Shown: positions 41,760-50,800 of the stretch, in pieces
Position numbering within the stretch: position 1 is the stretch's first letter
Layout: each line of letters opens with the position of its first letter
From: Pseudomonas fluorescens
GTDB lineage: Bacteria; Pseudomonadota; Gammaproteobacteria; Pseudomonadales; Pseudomonadaceae
NCBI RefSeq assembly: GCF_902497745.1
Contig: NZ_CABVHJ010000011.1
Coordinates: 164,895-228,894 of the forward strand
Direction of reading: 5' to 3'
DNA: 64,000 nt
Notes under the pieces: generated by a model
What the model saw: the letters and a program-made list of their open reading frames with translations, nothing else
The model's database searches: none
Told to the model about the DNA's origin: nothing
Program-made: the position numbers and the translations under genes

Positions 41760-42728
41760 TCAATCTCCTAGTTTGTCAGGAAAAAATGAGACGGGTGGGT
41801 GAGTGTCTTTCCACTGTTTTGCGAAAACTTTTGATTGCTCGATTTGCTCGGGTGTCATCTTCTCAGCGATTTTTTCTATCTTCCGATCAACATAATCTTG
41901 AATGCCTCCGGCATCATTCAAGTCTTTCATTAGATAGAACATCGCATAGCCTTCGACTAGATTCAGTGGGTAGCCAATTTTATCTGGCGTATGCGAAATG
42001 TAAGCACCATAGTTGCTCATGGCATCTTGCTCGCCAGTTTCAGCTGCAATTTTTAGCCAATGATGGACAGCCTGCATGTCGCCGTCCCTGTAAAGAATTT
42101 CCAAATAGTTATTCATCGCTTTAGGGTATCCACCCTCTGACGAAAGCCTTAACCAATTTCGGACCGATTCGTCGCGTTTCCCAGGGATAAAAAAGAATCC
42201 CTTCCCCTGCCGCTCACTCACCGCCATCCAATACTGCGCAAGTGGGTAACCAGCGTTTGCTGACTTTTCAAGCCATTCGTCATTCAAAGTTATTTCATAC
42301 ATCAAGAATAGAGACTCAGCGTCACCGCTGTTCGCTTTTGCCAACGCTAGTTCTTTAGCATACGCAAACCACTGAGCAGGACTTTTGGAACTGGCAGGGC
42401 AGTTATCCATTATCTTGCACAAATCCGAATTTTTACGGCCTAGCTGAATCATCGCGTATATGGAACCATTCATCGCAGCCGTTTCATACCAGTGCTGTGC
42501 TTCGGGCGTCATGTATCGGTTTCGCTTTCTTAGCGCTTCGCCTAGGTAGTATTGCGATTCCACGTTTCCAGCTTGCGCTTCTTTTTCTAATACAGGAAAG
42601 GCTGCATCAAGCTTTAGCTGATTATATAAAGTAATGCCTGCAGATACTTTGTGCGCTGGCTGCGACGCAAAAGTAGGTGTGGCACTTGTTAATAGTGTCG
42701 CGATAATAAAGTATCTAAATAGCCTCAC
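41760..42728 (-). CDS. Sel1-like putative T6SS immunity protein, type A (copy 6)
   Basis: A 322-residue exported protein, last of six tandem paralogues. A signal peptide (MRLFRYFIIATLLTSATPTFA) is followed by Sel1/TPR-like repeats recognisable by AxxGNxxxxYYLGEAL, AAMNGSIYAMIQLGR, SANAGYPLAQYWMAV, SSEGGYPKAMNNYLEIL and AAETGEQDAMSNYGAYI. The end, HPPVSFFPDKLGD, is shared by the whole cluster. It is closest to the copy at 43826, from which it differs by scattered substitutions, and forms a duplicated pair with the type B gene just upstream (5-base gap). As a periplasmic relative of the Sel1-type Tli5b proteins next to PldB, it probably neutralises the effector encoded at 47857; this is inference from position and family. 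Confidence 0.85.
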   Translation of the reverse strand: MRLFRYFIIATLLTSATPTFASQPAHKVSAGITLYNQLKLDAAFPVLEKEAQAGNVESQYYLGEALRKRNRYMTPEAQHWYETAAMNGSIYAMIQLGRKNSDLCKIMDNCPASSKSPAQWFAYAKELALAKANSGDAESLFLMYEITLNDEWLEKSANAGYPLAQYWMAVSERQGKGFFFIPGKRDESVRNWLRLSSEGGYPKAMNNYLEILYRDGDMQAVHHWLKIAAETGEQDAMSNYGAYISHTPDKIGYPLNLVEGYAMFYLMKDLNDAGGIQDYVDRKIEKIAEKMTPEQIEQSKVFAKQWKDTHPPVSFFPDKLGD

Positions 42729-42733
42729 TGGCG

Positions 42734-43726
42734 TTAATATCCTAACTTGTCAGGGAAAAACGAGAGAGGCGGGTGGTTGGCCTTCCACGTTTTTGCGAGT
42801 TCTTTTGCTTTCCCTATCTGCTCTTTTGACATGTTTTTTTCTATGCTGGGTAGTGTGTCATTGACGTCTCGTACTACATTGCCTCCACCATTAAGTTCCA
42901 GCAGGTTTGAAAGTAAAGCATATGATTTTATTGGGTCGAATGCGAAACCGTATTTTGAGTTTTCTTCGCCTATGTAGGATGCATATCCAAATACACCTTC
43001 TACGTAGCTCGAGTCAGCTGCTTTTTCGTTCCAGCTTCTGAACGAGGCTAAATCATTTTTTTCGATCATGATTGCGGCTAACCCCATCATTGCAAGTGGA
43101 TAACCATTTTCAGCGGACGCCTTCATCCATCGTTCGATAGCTTGGTTGCGTCTCGAGGGTAGTAAAAATGAACCACTCCCTTCTTGGTACTTCGTCGCCA
43201 GACGGAACTGCGCTAATGCGAATCCGTTCTCTGCTGATTTCTCTAACCAGTCATCGTTGCCTGTCATTTCATATAACAGGTACATTGATTCGCTATCTCC
43301 CTGCGTTGCGCGTTGAATTGCAAGGCTTTTAGCTTTAATTACCCAGCTGCTAGGAGAGTCTTCACCTGGTGGACAGTTTTTCATGGTTGAACACAAGTCG
43401 TCTTCAATTCTCCCAAGGCGAATCATAGAGTAGATGTTCCCCTTTTTTGCGGAGCTTTCGTATGCTTTTTTAGCTTCCGGAGTCATGAAGCGGTTATTTT
43501 TTCTTAACGCTTCGCCCAGATAGTAGAGCGCCTCATCATCTCCGCCGTCAGCGGCGGTTTTCAAAAAATCGATCGCAGACATGGTTTTGTATTGATTGAA
43601 GAGTTCAATGCCCTGGATTTTTGCCTGAAACTGCTCGTGCGTAAGAGCAGATGATTCGGTTGCTATTATAGTTAACAACGTTAACGCCGCAGTCATTAGT
43701 TTTATTGGTATCTTTGCTGAACTCAT
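42734..43726 (-). CDS. Sel1-like putative T6SS immunity protein, type B (copy 5)
   Basis: A 330-residue protein of the second subtype, start MSSAKIPIKLMTAALTLLTI with a signal peptide ending near TESSA. Repeats include AADGGDDEALYYLGEAL, SAKKGNIYSMIRLGR, SAENGFALAQFRLAT and SAENGYPLAMMGLAA. Type B differs from type A in the middle (YQEGSGSFLLPSRR in place of the RQG-FFFIPGKR segment) but keeps the same repeat phase and the terminal HPPLSFFPDKLGY. Its twin is the gene at 44800. The type A gene follows five bases downstream. The DNA is clearly more AT-rich than vgrG or the flanking chromosome. Confidence 0.85.
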   Translation of the reverse strand: MSSAKIPIKLMTAALTLLTIIATESSALTHEQFQAKIQGIELFNQYKTMSAIDFLKTAADGGDDEALYYLGEALRKNNRFMTPEAKKAYESSAKKGNIYSMIRLGRIEDDLCSTMKNCPPGEDSPSSWVIKAKSLAIQRATQGDSESMYLLYEMTGNDDWLEKSAENGFALAQFRLATKYQEGSGSFLLPSRRNQAIERWMKASAENGYPLAMMGLAAIMIEKNDLASFRSWNEKAADSSYVEGVFGYASYIGEENSKYGFAFDPIKSYALLSNLLELNGGGNVVRDVNDTLPSIEKNMSKEQIGKAKELAKTWKANHPPLSFFPDKLGY

Positions 43727-43825
43727 GGGTGGTTGTTTCTTCTCTGCGGAAGTAAGGGGGGCGGTTAGTCTTCGATTAAAATTCGGCGGTCCGCGCCTCC
43801 CTAAAGAAATACCAAAAAATCGGAG

Positions 43826-44794
43826 TCAGTCGCTAAGTTTTTCGGGGAAAAAAGAAATCGGTGGATGGGTGGCTTTCCACTCTTGCGCAACGATTTTTGA
43901 CTGTTCAATTTGTTCTGGTGTCATTTTTTCAGCAATCTTTTCAATTTTACGGTCAACATAATCTTGCACTCCACCGCTGTCGCCGAGTTCCTTTAACAAA
44001 GAAAAAATAGCGTGGCCTTTAACTAGGTCGAGTGGGTAGCCAACTTTGTCGGGAGTATGTGAAATGTACGCTCCATATTTGCTAAGAGCTGCTTGCTCGC
44101 CGGTTGCTGCGGCCACTTCAAGCCAGTGCCGAGTGCTCTCCATTTCTCCTTTTACATACAGTGTTTCTAGATATTCCATCATTGCTTTTGGGTTGCCACC
44201 CTCGGAAGAGAGTAGTAGCCATCTTCTTACTGACGCATCACGTCCTCCAGGAATGAAGAAGTAACCTTCACCTGGTCTTTCACTTACAGCCATCCAATAT
44301 TGCGCGAGTGGATATCCTGCGTTTGCAGATTTCTCTAACCATTTATGATCCAAGGTGATTTCATACATTAAATACAGAGATTCTGGATCGCCATCATTTG
44401 CCTTCGGTAAAGTGATTTTCTTGGCTTCCACGAACCACTCGGCTTGAGTTTTTTTAGACGGTGGGCAGTTTTCCATTATTGCGAAAAGATCGTTTTTTGC
44501 TCTGCCCAACTGAATCATAGCGTATATGGAGCCATTCAACGCCGCCGTTTCATACCAGTGCTGTGCTTCTGGCGTCATATATCGGTTGCGCTTTCTTAGC
44601 GCTTCGCCTAAGTAGTATTGCGACTCCACATTTCCAGATTGCGCTTCTTTTTCTAATGAGGGAAAGGCTGCGTCAAATTTTAACTGATTATATAACGCAA
44701 TGCCTGCAGAAACTTCGCTCGCTGATTTTGACGCAAAAGCAGGCGTGGTACTGATTAAAAATGTTGCGACAAAGAAATACCTGAATAGCCTCAC
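43826..44794 (-). CDS. Sel1-like putative T6SS immunity protein, type A (copy 4)
   Basis: A 322-residue paralogue nearly the same as the one at 41760: MRLFRYFFVATFLISTTPAFA signal peptide, then the same set of repeats, ending HPPISFFPEKLSD. It starts six bases after the type B stop at 44800. Both ends of this gene lie exactly 2066 bases from those of the copy at 41760, showing tandem duplication of a B-A unit. A 99-base spacer separates it from the next gene downstream. Confidence 0.85.
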   Translation of the reverse strand: MRLFRYFFVATFLISTTPAFASKSASEVSAGIALYNQLKFDAAFPSLEKEAQSGNVESQYYLGEALRKRNRYMTPEAQHWYETAALNGSIYAMIQLGRAKNDLFAIMENCPPSKKTQAEWFVEAKKITLPKANDGDPESLYLMYEITLDHKWLEKSANAGYPLAQYWMAVSERPGEGYFFIPGGRDASVRRWLLLSSEGGNPKAMMEYLETLYVKGEMESTRHWLEVAAATGEQAALSKYGAYISHTPDKVGYPLDLVKGHAIFSLLKELGDSGGVQDYVDRKIEKIAEKMTPEQIEQSKIVAQEWKATHPPISFFPEKLSD

Positions 44795-44799
44795 TGGCG

Positions 44800-45771
44800 T
44801 TAATATCCTAGCTTGTCAGGGAAGAACGAGAGAGGCGGATGGTTGGCCTTCCACGTTTTTGCGAGATCTTTTGCTTTCCCTATCTGCTCTTTTGACAGGT
44901 TTTTTTCCACTTCTGGCAAAACATCGTTAACATTGTTTATTACGTTTCCACCACCATCAAGCTCTAGTAAATTTGATAGTAGCGCATATGACGTCACTGG
45001 GTCTGAGGTGAATCCGTATTTTGGTTCAACTTCGCCTATATAAGAAGCATAACCAAAAACCGCTGATACGTAGCCTGAATCTGCAGCTTTTTCATTCCAA
45101 GTTCTAAACGATGAAAAGTCGGCTTTTTCGAGCCTGGCAGCGGCAAATCCCATCATAGCTGGAGGATAGCCATTCTCTGCAGACGCTTTCATCCACTTTT
45201 CGATTTCATCTGATCTTCTGGAGGGCAGTAGGAATACTCCGCCACCTTCTTGATATTTAGTCGCTAAACGAAATTGCGCCAATGCGAAACCTTTTTCTGC
45301 AGATTTTTCTAACCATTCATCGTTCCCTGTTATTTCCCATAACAAGTACATAGACTCAGCATTTCCATGAGATGCCTGATCAGTTGCAAGCTTCTTAGCT
45401 TCATTCATCCAGCCTTCAGGCGATTGCTCAGAGGGGGAACAATTCTTCATGGTTACGCACAAGTCTTGTTCCGCTCCTCCGAGCCGGATCATAGAATAAA
45501 TATTGCCTTTTTTTGCTGACTCCTCGTAAGCTTTTTGTGCTTCCTGAGTCAAGTATCTGTTGTTTTTTCTTATTGATTCACCTAGGTAATAGAGTGCCTC
45601 ATCATCGCCACCATCAGCAGCGATCTTCAAAAACTCAATCGCAGAAATGGCTTTGTATTGATTGTATAGCTCGATGCCCTTTATTTTTGCCTGAGATTGT
45701 TCATGCGTAAGCGCGAATGACTGAGTTGACGCTAGGGCTAACAACATGATCGCAGTGGCCATCAGTTTCAT
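44800..45771 (-). CDS. Sel1-like putative T6SS immunity protein, type B (copy 3)
   Basis: A 323-residue type B paralogue. I place the start at ATG 45771 (MKLMATAIMLLALASTQSFA), which gives a clean signal peptide; the open frame extends further to 45843 with unrelated residues. Repeats match those of the gene at 42734, with ESIRKNNRYLTQEAQKAYEESAKKGN in the N-terminal third and HPPLSFFPDKLGY at the end. It is the first gene of the upstream duplicated pair. The upstream spacer (45772-45885) could hold a secondary promoter but shows no clear one. Confidence 0.83.
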   Translation of the reverse strand: MKLMATAIMLLALASTQSFALTHEQSQAKIKGIELYNQYKAISAIEFLKIAADGGDDEALYYLGESIRKNNRYLTQEAQKAYEESAKKGNIYSMIRLGGAEQDLCVTMKNCSPSEQSPEGWMNEAKKLATDQASHGNAESMYLLWEITGNDEWLEKSAEKGFALAQFRLATKYQEGGGVFLLPSRRSDEIEKWMKASAENGYPPAMMGFAAARLEKADFSSFRTWNEKAADSGYVSAVFGYASYIGEVEPKYGFTSDPVTSYALLSNLLELDGGGNVINNVNDVLPEVEKNLSKEQIGKAKDLAKTWKANHPPLSFFPDKLGY

Positions 45772-45885
45772 TGGTGTTTCTGCCGAGTCTATGGAAGCTG
45801 GTTGCTTCGTCCGGGATGTTAAAGGGTGGTAGCCCACCACCATGAAATCCGGAGTGCGCCACCCTGAAAATACGAGAAAATCGAA

Positions 45886-46842
45886 TCAGTTACTCAGTTT
45901 GTCGGGGAAGAACGAAAGCGGCGGGTGAGTGGCTTGCCACTCCTGCGCGACAACTTTTGATTGTTCAATTTGTTCCGTTGTCATTTTTTCAGCAATGCTG
46001 TCTGATTTTTTTTCGACGAATCTTTTTATTCCTCCGCCTCCATCAAGATCTTTCAGCAGCGAGAAAAGCGCATAACCTTTAACTAGATCCAGGGGATAAC
46101 CCAGCTTATCTGGTGTATGCGAAATATAAGCGCCATAACTGCTTACTGCTGCTTGGTAACCGGTGTCAACGGCTAATTCAAGCCAATGGTGAATATTCTC
46201 GGTGTCGCCTTCTCTATGTAAAATTTCCAGGTAATCCATCATGGCTTTTGGATATCCGCCTTCCGACGAAAGCAAAAGCCATTTTTTTACAGACGCATCG
46301 CGTTTTCCTGGAATCAAGAAGAAGCCTTCGCCCTGTCGTTCGCTGATCGCCATCCAGTACTGCGCAAGCGGGTATCCTGCGGTTGCGGATTTCTCTAACC
46401 AATCACGATTCAGAGTGATTTCATACATTAGATACAAGGATTCGGGATCGCCTTCCTGCGCCTTTGGTAGCGCTAATCCTTTAGCTTGTGCAAACCATTC
46501 TGCTTGGGTTTTCTTGAATGGAGGGCAGTTGCCAATCTTCTGACAAAAGTCATTTTTGTGTCGGCCCAGTTGAATCATTGCGTATATATTGTCTTTTTCT
46601 GCTGCCTTTTCATACCAATGTTGCGCTTCGGGTGCCATGTAGCGACTTTTTTTTCGAATGATTTCTGCTAAGTAATATTGAGAATCGGAATTCCCATCGT
46701 TGCTTTCAATTTGCAGTTGTTGAGTCGCTGCGTTTATTCTAAGTTGATTGTATAAGACCAGCCCTGAAATTTTTTCGGGTTCGCTGTCTGTCGCTAGGCT
46801 TAGATCTACCCAAAAAAATATAACAATTAATAAAGGCCGCAT
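45886..46842 (-). CDS. Sel1-like putative T6SS immunity protein, diverged type A (copy 2)
   Basis: A 318-residue paralogue starting at ATG 46842 (MRPLLIVIFFWVDLSLATDS), 17 bases after the stop of copy 1. It keeps the type A blocks (YMAPEAQHWYEKAAEKDNIYAMIQLGR, LYLMYEITLNRDWLEKSATAGYPLAQYWMAISERQGEGFFLIPGKRDASV) and HPPLSFFPDKLSN, but the N-terminal third (LRINAATQQLQIESNDGNSDS) has drifted. It is outside the duplicated 2066-base unit. Divergence of this kind is what would be expected if different copies match different effector variants. Confidence 0.84.
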   Translation of the reverse strand: MRPLLIVIFFWVDLSLATDSEPEKISGLVLYNQLRINAATQQLQIESNDGNSDSQYYLAEIIRKKSRYMAPEAQHWYEKAAEKDNIYAMIQLGRHKNDFCQKIGNCPPFKKTQAEWFAQAKGLALPKAQEGDPESLYLMYEITLNRDWLEKSATAGYPLAQYWMAISERQGEGFFLIPGKRDASVKKWLLLSSEGGYPKAMMDYLEILHREGDTENIHHWLELAVDTGYQAAVSSYGAYISHTPDKLGYPLDLVKGYALFSLLKDLDGGGGIKRFVEKKSDSIAEKMTTEQIEQSKVVAQEWQATHPPLSFFPDKLSN

Positions 46843-46859
46843 AGAAAATTTAGACACTA

Positions 46860-47840
46860 CTATTGCCTGCCTAGTTTTTCCGGGAAAAAGGAGAGTGGAG
46901 GATGTGCCGCTTTCCATTCTGAAGCGAATTTCTCGGCGCTCACAAGTTGTGCTGGAGTCATTTTCTCTGCAATCTCTGGAAGTACTTCATCTACATAAGA
47001 TTGCATCCCTCCACCTTCATCTAGTTCCTTCAGAAGTGAGGTTATCGCATATCCTTTTACCACATCAAATTCGAATCCGAACCTTTCAGGAGCATGTGCT
47101 AAGTACGCGCCGTAACTGGTGACGCCGCTCTCATATCCGCGTTCGGCGGCGGTTCTAATCCAATGGCGAGCGGTTTCAAGATCACCACTATTTTCATGTA
47201 GATAAGCCGCATACTCCATCATCGCGCGGGGATTTCCACCTTCGGCCGATGCTTTCAACCAATTACCTACGGATGCGTTGCGCCTGCCCGGAAGGAAGAA
47301 ACCTTCGCCTTGTCTATCGCCAATAGCCATCCAATATTGCGCTGTTGCATTTCCAGCAAGCGCTGATTTTTCCAACCAGCTACGATCTAACGTTATTTCA
47401 TACATAACATACATCGCCTCAGCGTCACCGTGTTCAGCCCTAGGCTGCGCTAGATCACGTGCATTACGAAGCCAATCGACTGGAGCTTTAATAGAGTTTG
47501 GGCAATTGTTCATACTTTTACATAGATCATCACCACTACGCCCTAACTGAATCATTGCGTAGTAGTTCCCTTGCTTTGCAGCAGCTTCATACCATTTTTG
47601 CGCTTCAGAGGTCATGTAGCGATTTCTCTTTCGTAAAGCTTCTGCTAAATAGTATTGTGCTTCATCATTTCCGGCTTCAGATGCGGATTTTAGATAAGGA
47701 ATCGCTGATGAAATTTTAAGTTGGTTGTAAAGAACCACTCCCTTTTCTGCTGGAGAAGGTTGCACTTGATTGTCGCTCGCTATTGCAATTGCTGGCACTA
47801 AAGCGATAAATGTAAAGAAAAAACTTCTCAATAAGCTCAT
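46860..47840 (-). CDS. Sel1-like putative T6SS immunity protein, diverged type A (copy 1)
   Basis: A 326-residue paralogue directly downstream of the effector gene (16-base gap), so it is the likeliest cognate immunity protein. Signal peptide MSLLRSFFFTFIALVPAIAIA, then repeats (ASEAGNDEAQYYLAEAL, AAKQGNYYAMIQLGR, SALAGNATAQYWMAI, SAEGGNPRAMMEYAAYL, AAERGYESGVTSYGAYL) and the terminal HPPLSFFPEKLGRQ. It is the most distinct member of the array. The periplasmic location predicted from the signal peptide implies that the effector acts in the periplasm or on membranes from that side. Confidence 0.86.
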   Translation of the reverse strand: MSLLRSFFFTFIALVPAIAIASDNQVQPSPAEKGVVLYNQLKISSAIPYLKSASEAGNDEAQYYLAEALRKRNRYMTSEAQKWYEAAAKQGNYYAMIQLGRSGDDLCKSMNNCPNSIKAPVDWLRNARDLAQPRAEHGDAEAMYVMYEITLDRSWLEKSALAGNATAQYWMAIGDRQGEGFFLPGRRNASVGNWLKASAEGGNPRAMMEYAAYLHENSGDLETARHWIRTAAERGYESGVTSYGAYLAHAPERFGFEFDVVKGYAITSLLKELDEGGGMQSYVDEVLPEIAEKMTPAQLVSAEKFASEWKAAHPPLSFFPEKLGRQ

Positions 47841-47856
47841 TTGTTATTAGCCTGTA

Positions 47857-50800
47857 TTAGCGAGACGGCTCGACGTATGTGGCTCGGGGCGAAGAGGTAT
47901 AGGTTCTGCCTTGAAAATTACTACGCTGGCAAGTTCCATCTAGATTTGCACCAAGTAGCTTCACGTGTTTTTTGTAATTTTCACGCATCCTGTCGTTTGC
48001 TGGGCTCATTAAGCTAAGTACGGGGGTGCTCATGAATCTATCTAAAATTAATCGATTACTGCAGTAATTTTGATTGGAGTCTTTAATTTCTACTCCGAAA
48101 CCGTTCATGCGGATGCAGGCTCGTTCAAACTGCTTTTGCGCTTGACTAACGGTGTTTTGCTGCTGAGCATTTTTTGTAATCCAGTTAAGTAATCGCTCTA
48201 TTGCTCGCTGTTGTATCAGATGTGACTCCGAGTCATTGTATTCGCGTTTTTTGCTTTTTAGTGTTTCGTTATCGCCGTTGTTTAGAGCGACTGTAAATGA
48301 TTGTGGCGAGCTTGTAAGGGTCAGTAGTAAGGGGCCAAGTGCCTCTGGAATAGCATTTACGCACCACTCTTCTAACTCTCTCTGATCTGCGTATTCGATA
48401 ATCGCATCCGCAATCGGACCTCCCTTGCCCCCACTAGTTAATGCTTCATACAAACTCATTACTACGTCTAAACGCATCATGTATGCCATGGACACGTTCA
48501 GACCAGCAGCGCCAAGTGTATTGAGCGCCGCGGCATACTCACTTGCGTCCTGCTCCATCCATTCGATTTTTCTGCCTTGCGCCTTATGCAACTCTTTGCG
48601 ATACAGGTTGATGAGGTCAACGACTGCCTCATAGCCAACTTCGAATTTAAAGCTACCGTTAGCACCCGGACCCAGCACTACCGCAGCCTTCAGGTTCAGA
48701 ATAAACCGCCCCTTATCCAGAGACACCTGCGCTGTTCCCTGAAAGCCCGCACCTAAGGCCACGCCAACGGAGCCGCTTAGCTTGGCCAACGTCAGCCATG
48801 GATTTGCGCTTTTCGCGTCTTTAGCGCTGCCAACGCCCATCGTTGGCGCGGTGCGCAGGGCGACGAGTTCCTTTGGCGGTGCCCAGTTCAGCGCTCCGGT
48901 GAGTTCGATGGCGGCTTGCAAGCCTCCAAACACATTGAAGCTGGCTTTTGCGCCGTTTTCGACTTGCACTTTGGCGAAGCGGCCGCCTCGCAGTTGGTCT
49001 GTGCTCTTGGAATCGGCGTAGGTGCCGGATTTCGATTTGTGTTCAAGATCGGGAGTAGGGCTGTCGTCACCGCTGTCGGCCTTGGCTTGCTTGGCGGCGG
49101 CGTGATCGGAGCGTTCTTCTTTTGCCGAAGCATCTTCACGCTGTGCGCGTTTTACCGGGCTCAGTGACGCTCCGTACTTGACGTTGCCGAAGATCGGGCT
49201 CAGCTCGACGCTGCCGGCTAACAGCAACGATGCGCCGGCGTAACCCCATGCCTTCACACCAAAGTGGAAGGAGAAGCGGCCGAAATTCATTTTTTGCGGG
49301 CTGCCGTCCAGGAAGTAATCAAGCGTGATTTCTTGAGCGCTGGCTTTGGCAGGCATGTCGACTTTCATCAACTGAACTTCGCCACGGGCCAGGTCCAGGC
49401 TTAAGCCCATCTCGCCAGATATCTGGAAACCCTCGGCGGCGGACATTTTCGGGCCTTCGAGCTTTACTTCACCGTGAATGTTTGGCTGTGGAGGTGTCAG
49501 GCAACGGACCAATTGCGCCTGAGGGCTGGCATCAAAAAGTCTTACTTTGCCGCGCACACTTTTCTTGAACACCAGTTGCTGAAGGTGTTCGCCCCAGTTG
49601 GTCAGGGTCGCGTCGTCTTCCAGTTCAGTGACCTCATAGCCTTGCTTTTTCAAGTAAGCATAAAAGTCTTTGGCTTTGAACCAGCCTTTTTCATCGAAAC
49701 AGTCGCCGACCTGATCGCTGAACTTGATGGCGCCCTGATCTAGAAGCCATTGGCGGAACGAGTTGATTTCACTGTTTTTATCGGAGCCTTCGGTAGCGTC
49801 CGCAGGCAAACTTTTACCTACCTTTTTTATCGCGCCGGCTGCTTTTTCGAAATCCTCTTTCATGATCTTTTTTGCGTCTTTCAGGTTCGCCATGCTGAAC
49901 CAGCCCAAAGGCGTGCCTTTGGCATCCGAAAGACTGACTTCACGCAGCGGAAAGCCCGGTTTCACCATGCGGTCGACCGGTTTTGGCTGGAACTCTTCCG
50001 GGTCCCAAATCAGATAACGCGCAGGCTTGCTGTTGCTGACATTGCTTTGGGCTTTTGCTTGAAGGTCGTCTTTGGTCTTTTGCAGGCTATCCCATTTGGT
50101 CCGTTCCACATCAACCAGGCCCGCTGGTGCTTGCGCATTCTGGCCTGTTGCCTCGATCCAGCGTTTGTATTTCTCTTGAAGCTGCGCTGTAACTTCCGCC
50201 TGCTCTTTCTCGGTATCCAGATACAGTTTGAACTGCTCGATGCCGGAAGGAAGGCCGTCACTGATCAAAGCGAATTCTGGAAGTGCGATGCCGTACTCAG
50301 ACGCTTTGATAATGGATTCAGTGTAAGCATGATAATCAAGCGCATCGGCGTTTTTGTAGAGCGTCAAGACATACCCGACCAGATCGGCGGTGCAGTCATT
50401 CATGCCGCTGCAGATGTTTTCGTAGCTTTTTTTCTTTTCCGCCAGGGCTTTCGCAACGTCTTCCAGCGGGACCTGCTTGAAGTCTTTGTTGCCGAGGAGT
50501 TTTTTACGAGCCTCCAGATAAGCCTGCACACGTGCGCGCGCTTCAATCGCCTCTTTGGAGTAGAGCGAGCCGCTTTCGTAGGTGTAGCCTTCCAGCTTCG
50601 CAGCCGCTACCGCTTCTTTTTTCAGCGCATGCCACTCAGCCCTCCGCTTGTAAAAATCGGCATAGGCTTGGTGGACGTCCTGGTCAGTAGCCAGGTCTGC
50701 CGTTAGACGGTCAATGCGCGATTGCGCGGTGTCCTCTTGAGGAGACTGTGCAGGAGCCGCTGCCGGTTTGTTTCCGTTAGCTTCGTTTTGCCTCTTTTTG

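Noticed and set aside
41760..47840. Repeated sequence considered as a CRISPR or satellite array
   Set aside because: The repetition comes from paralogous Sel1 genes in one frame; there are no short direct repeats with unique spacers.
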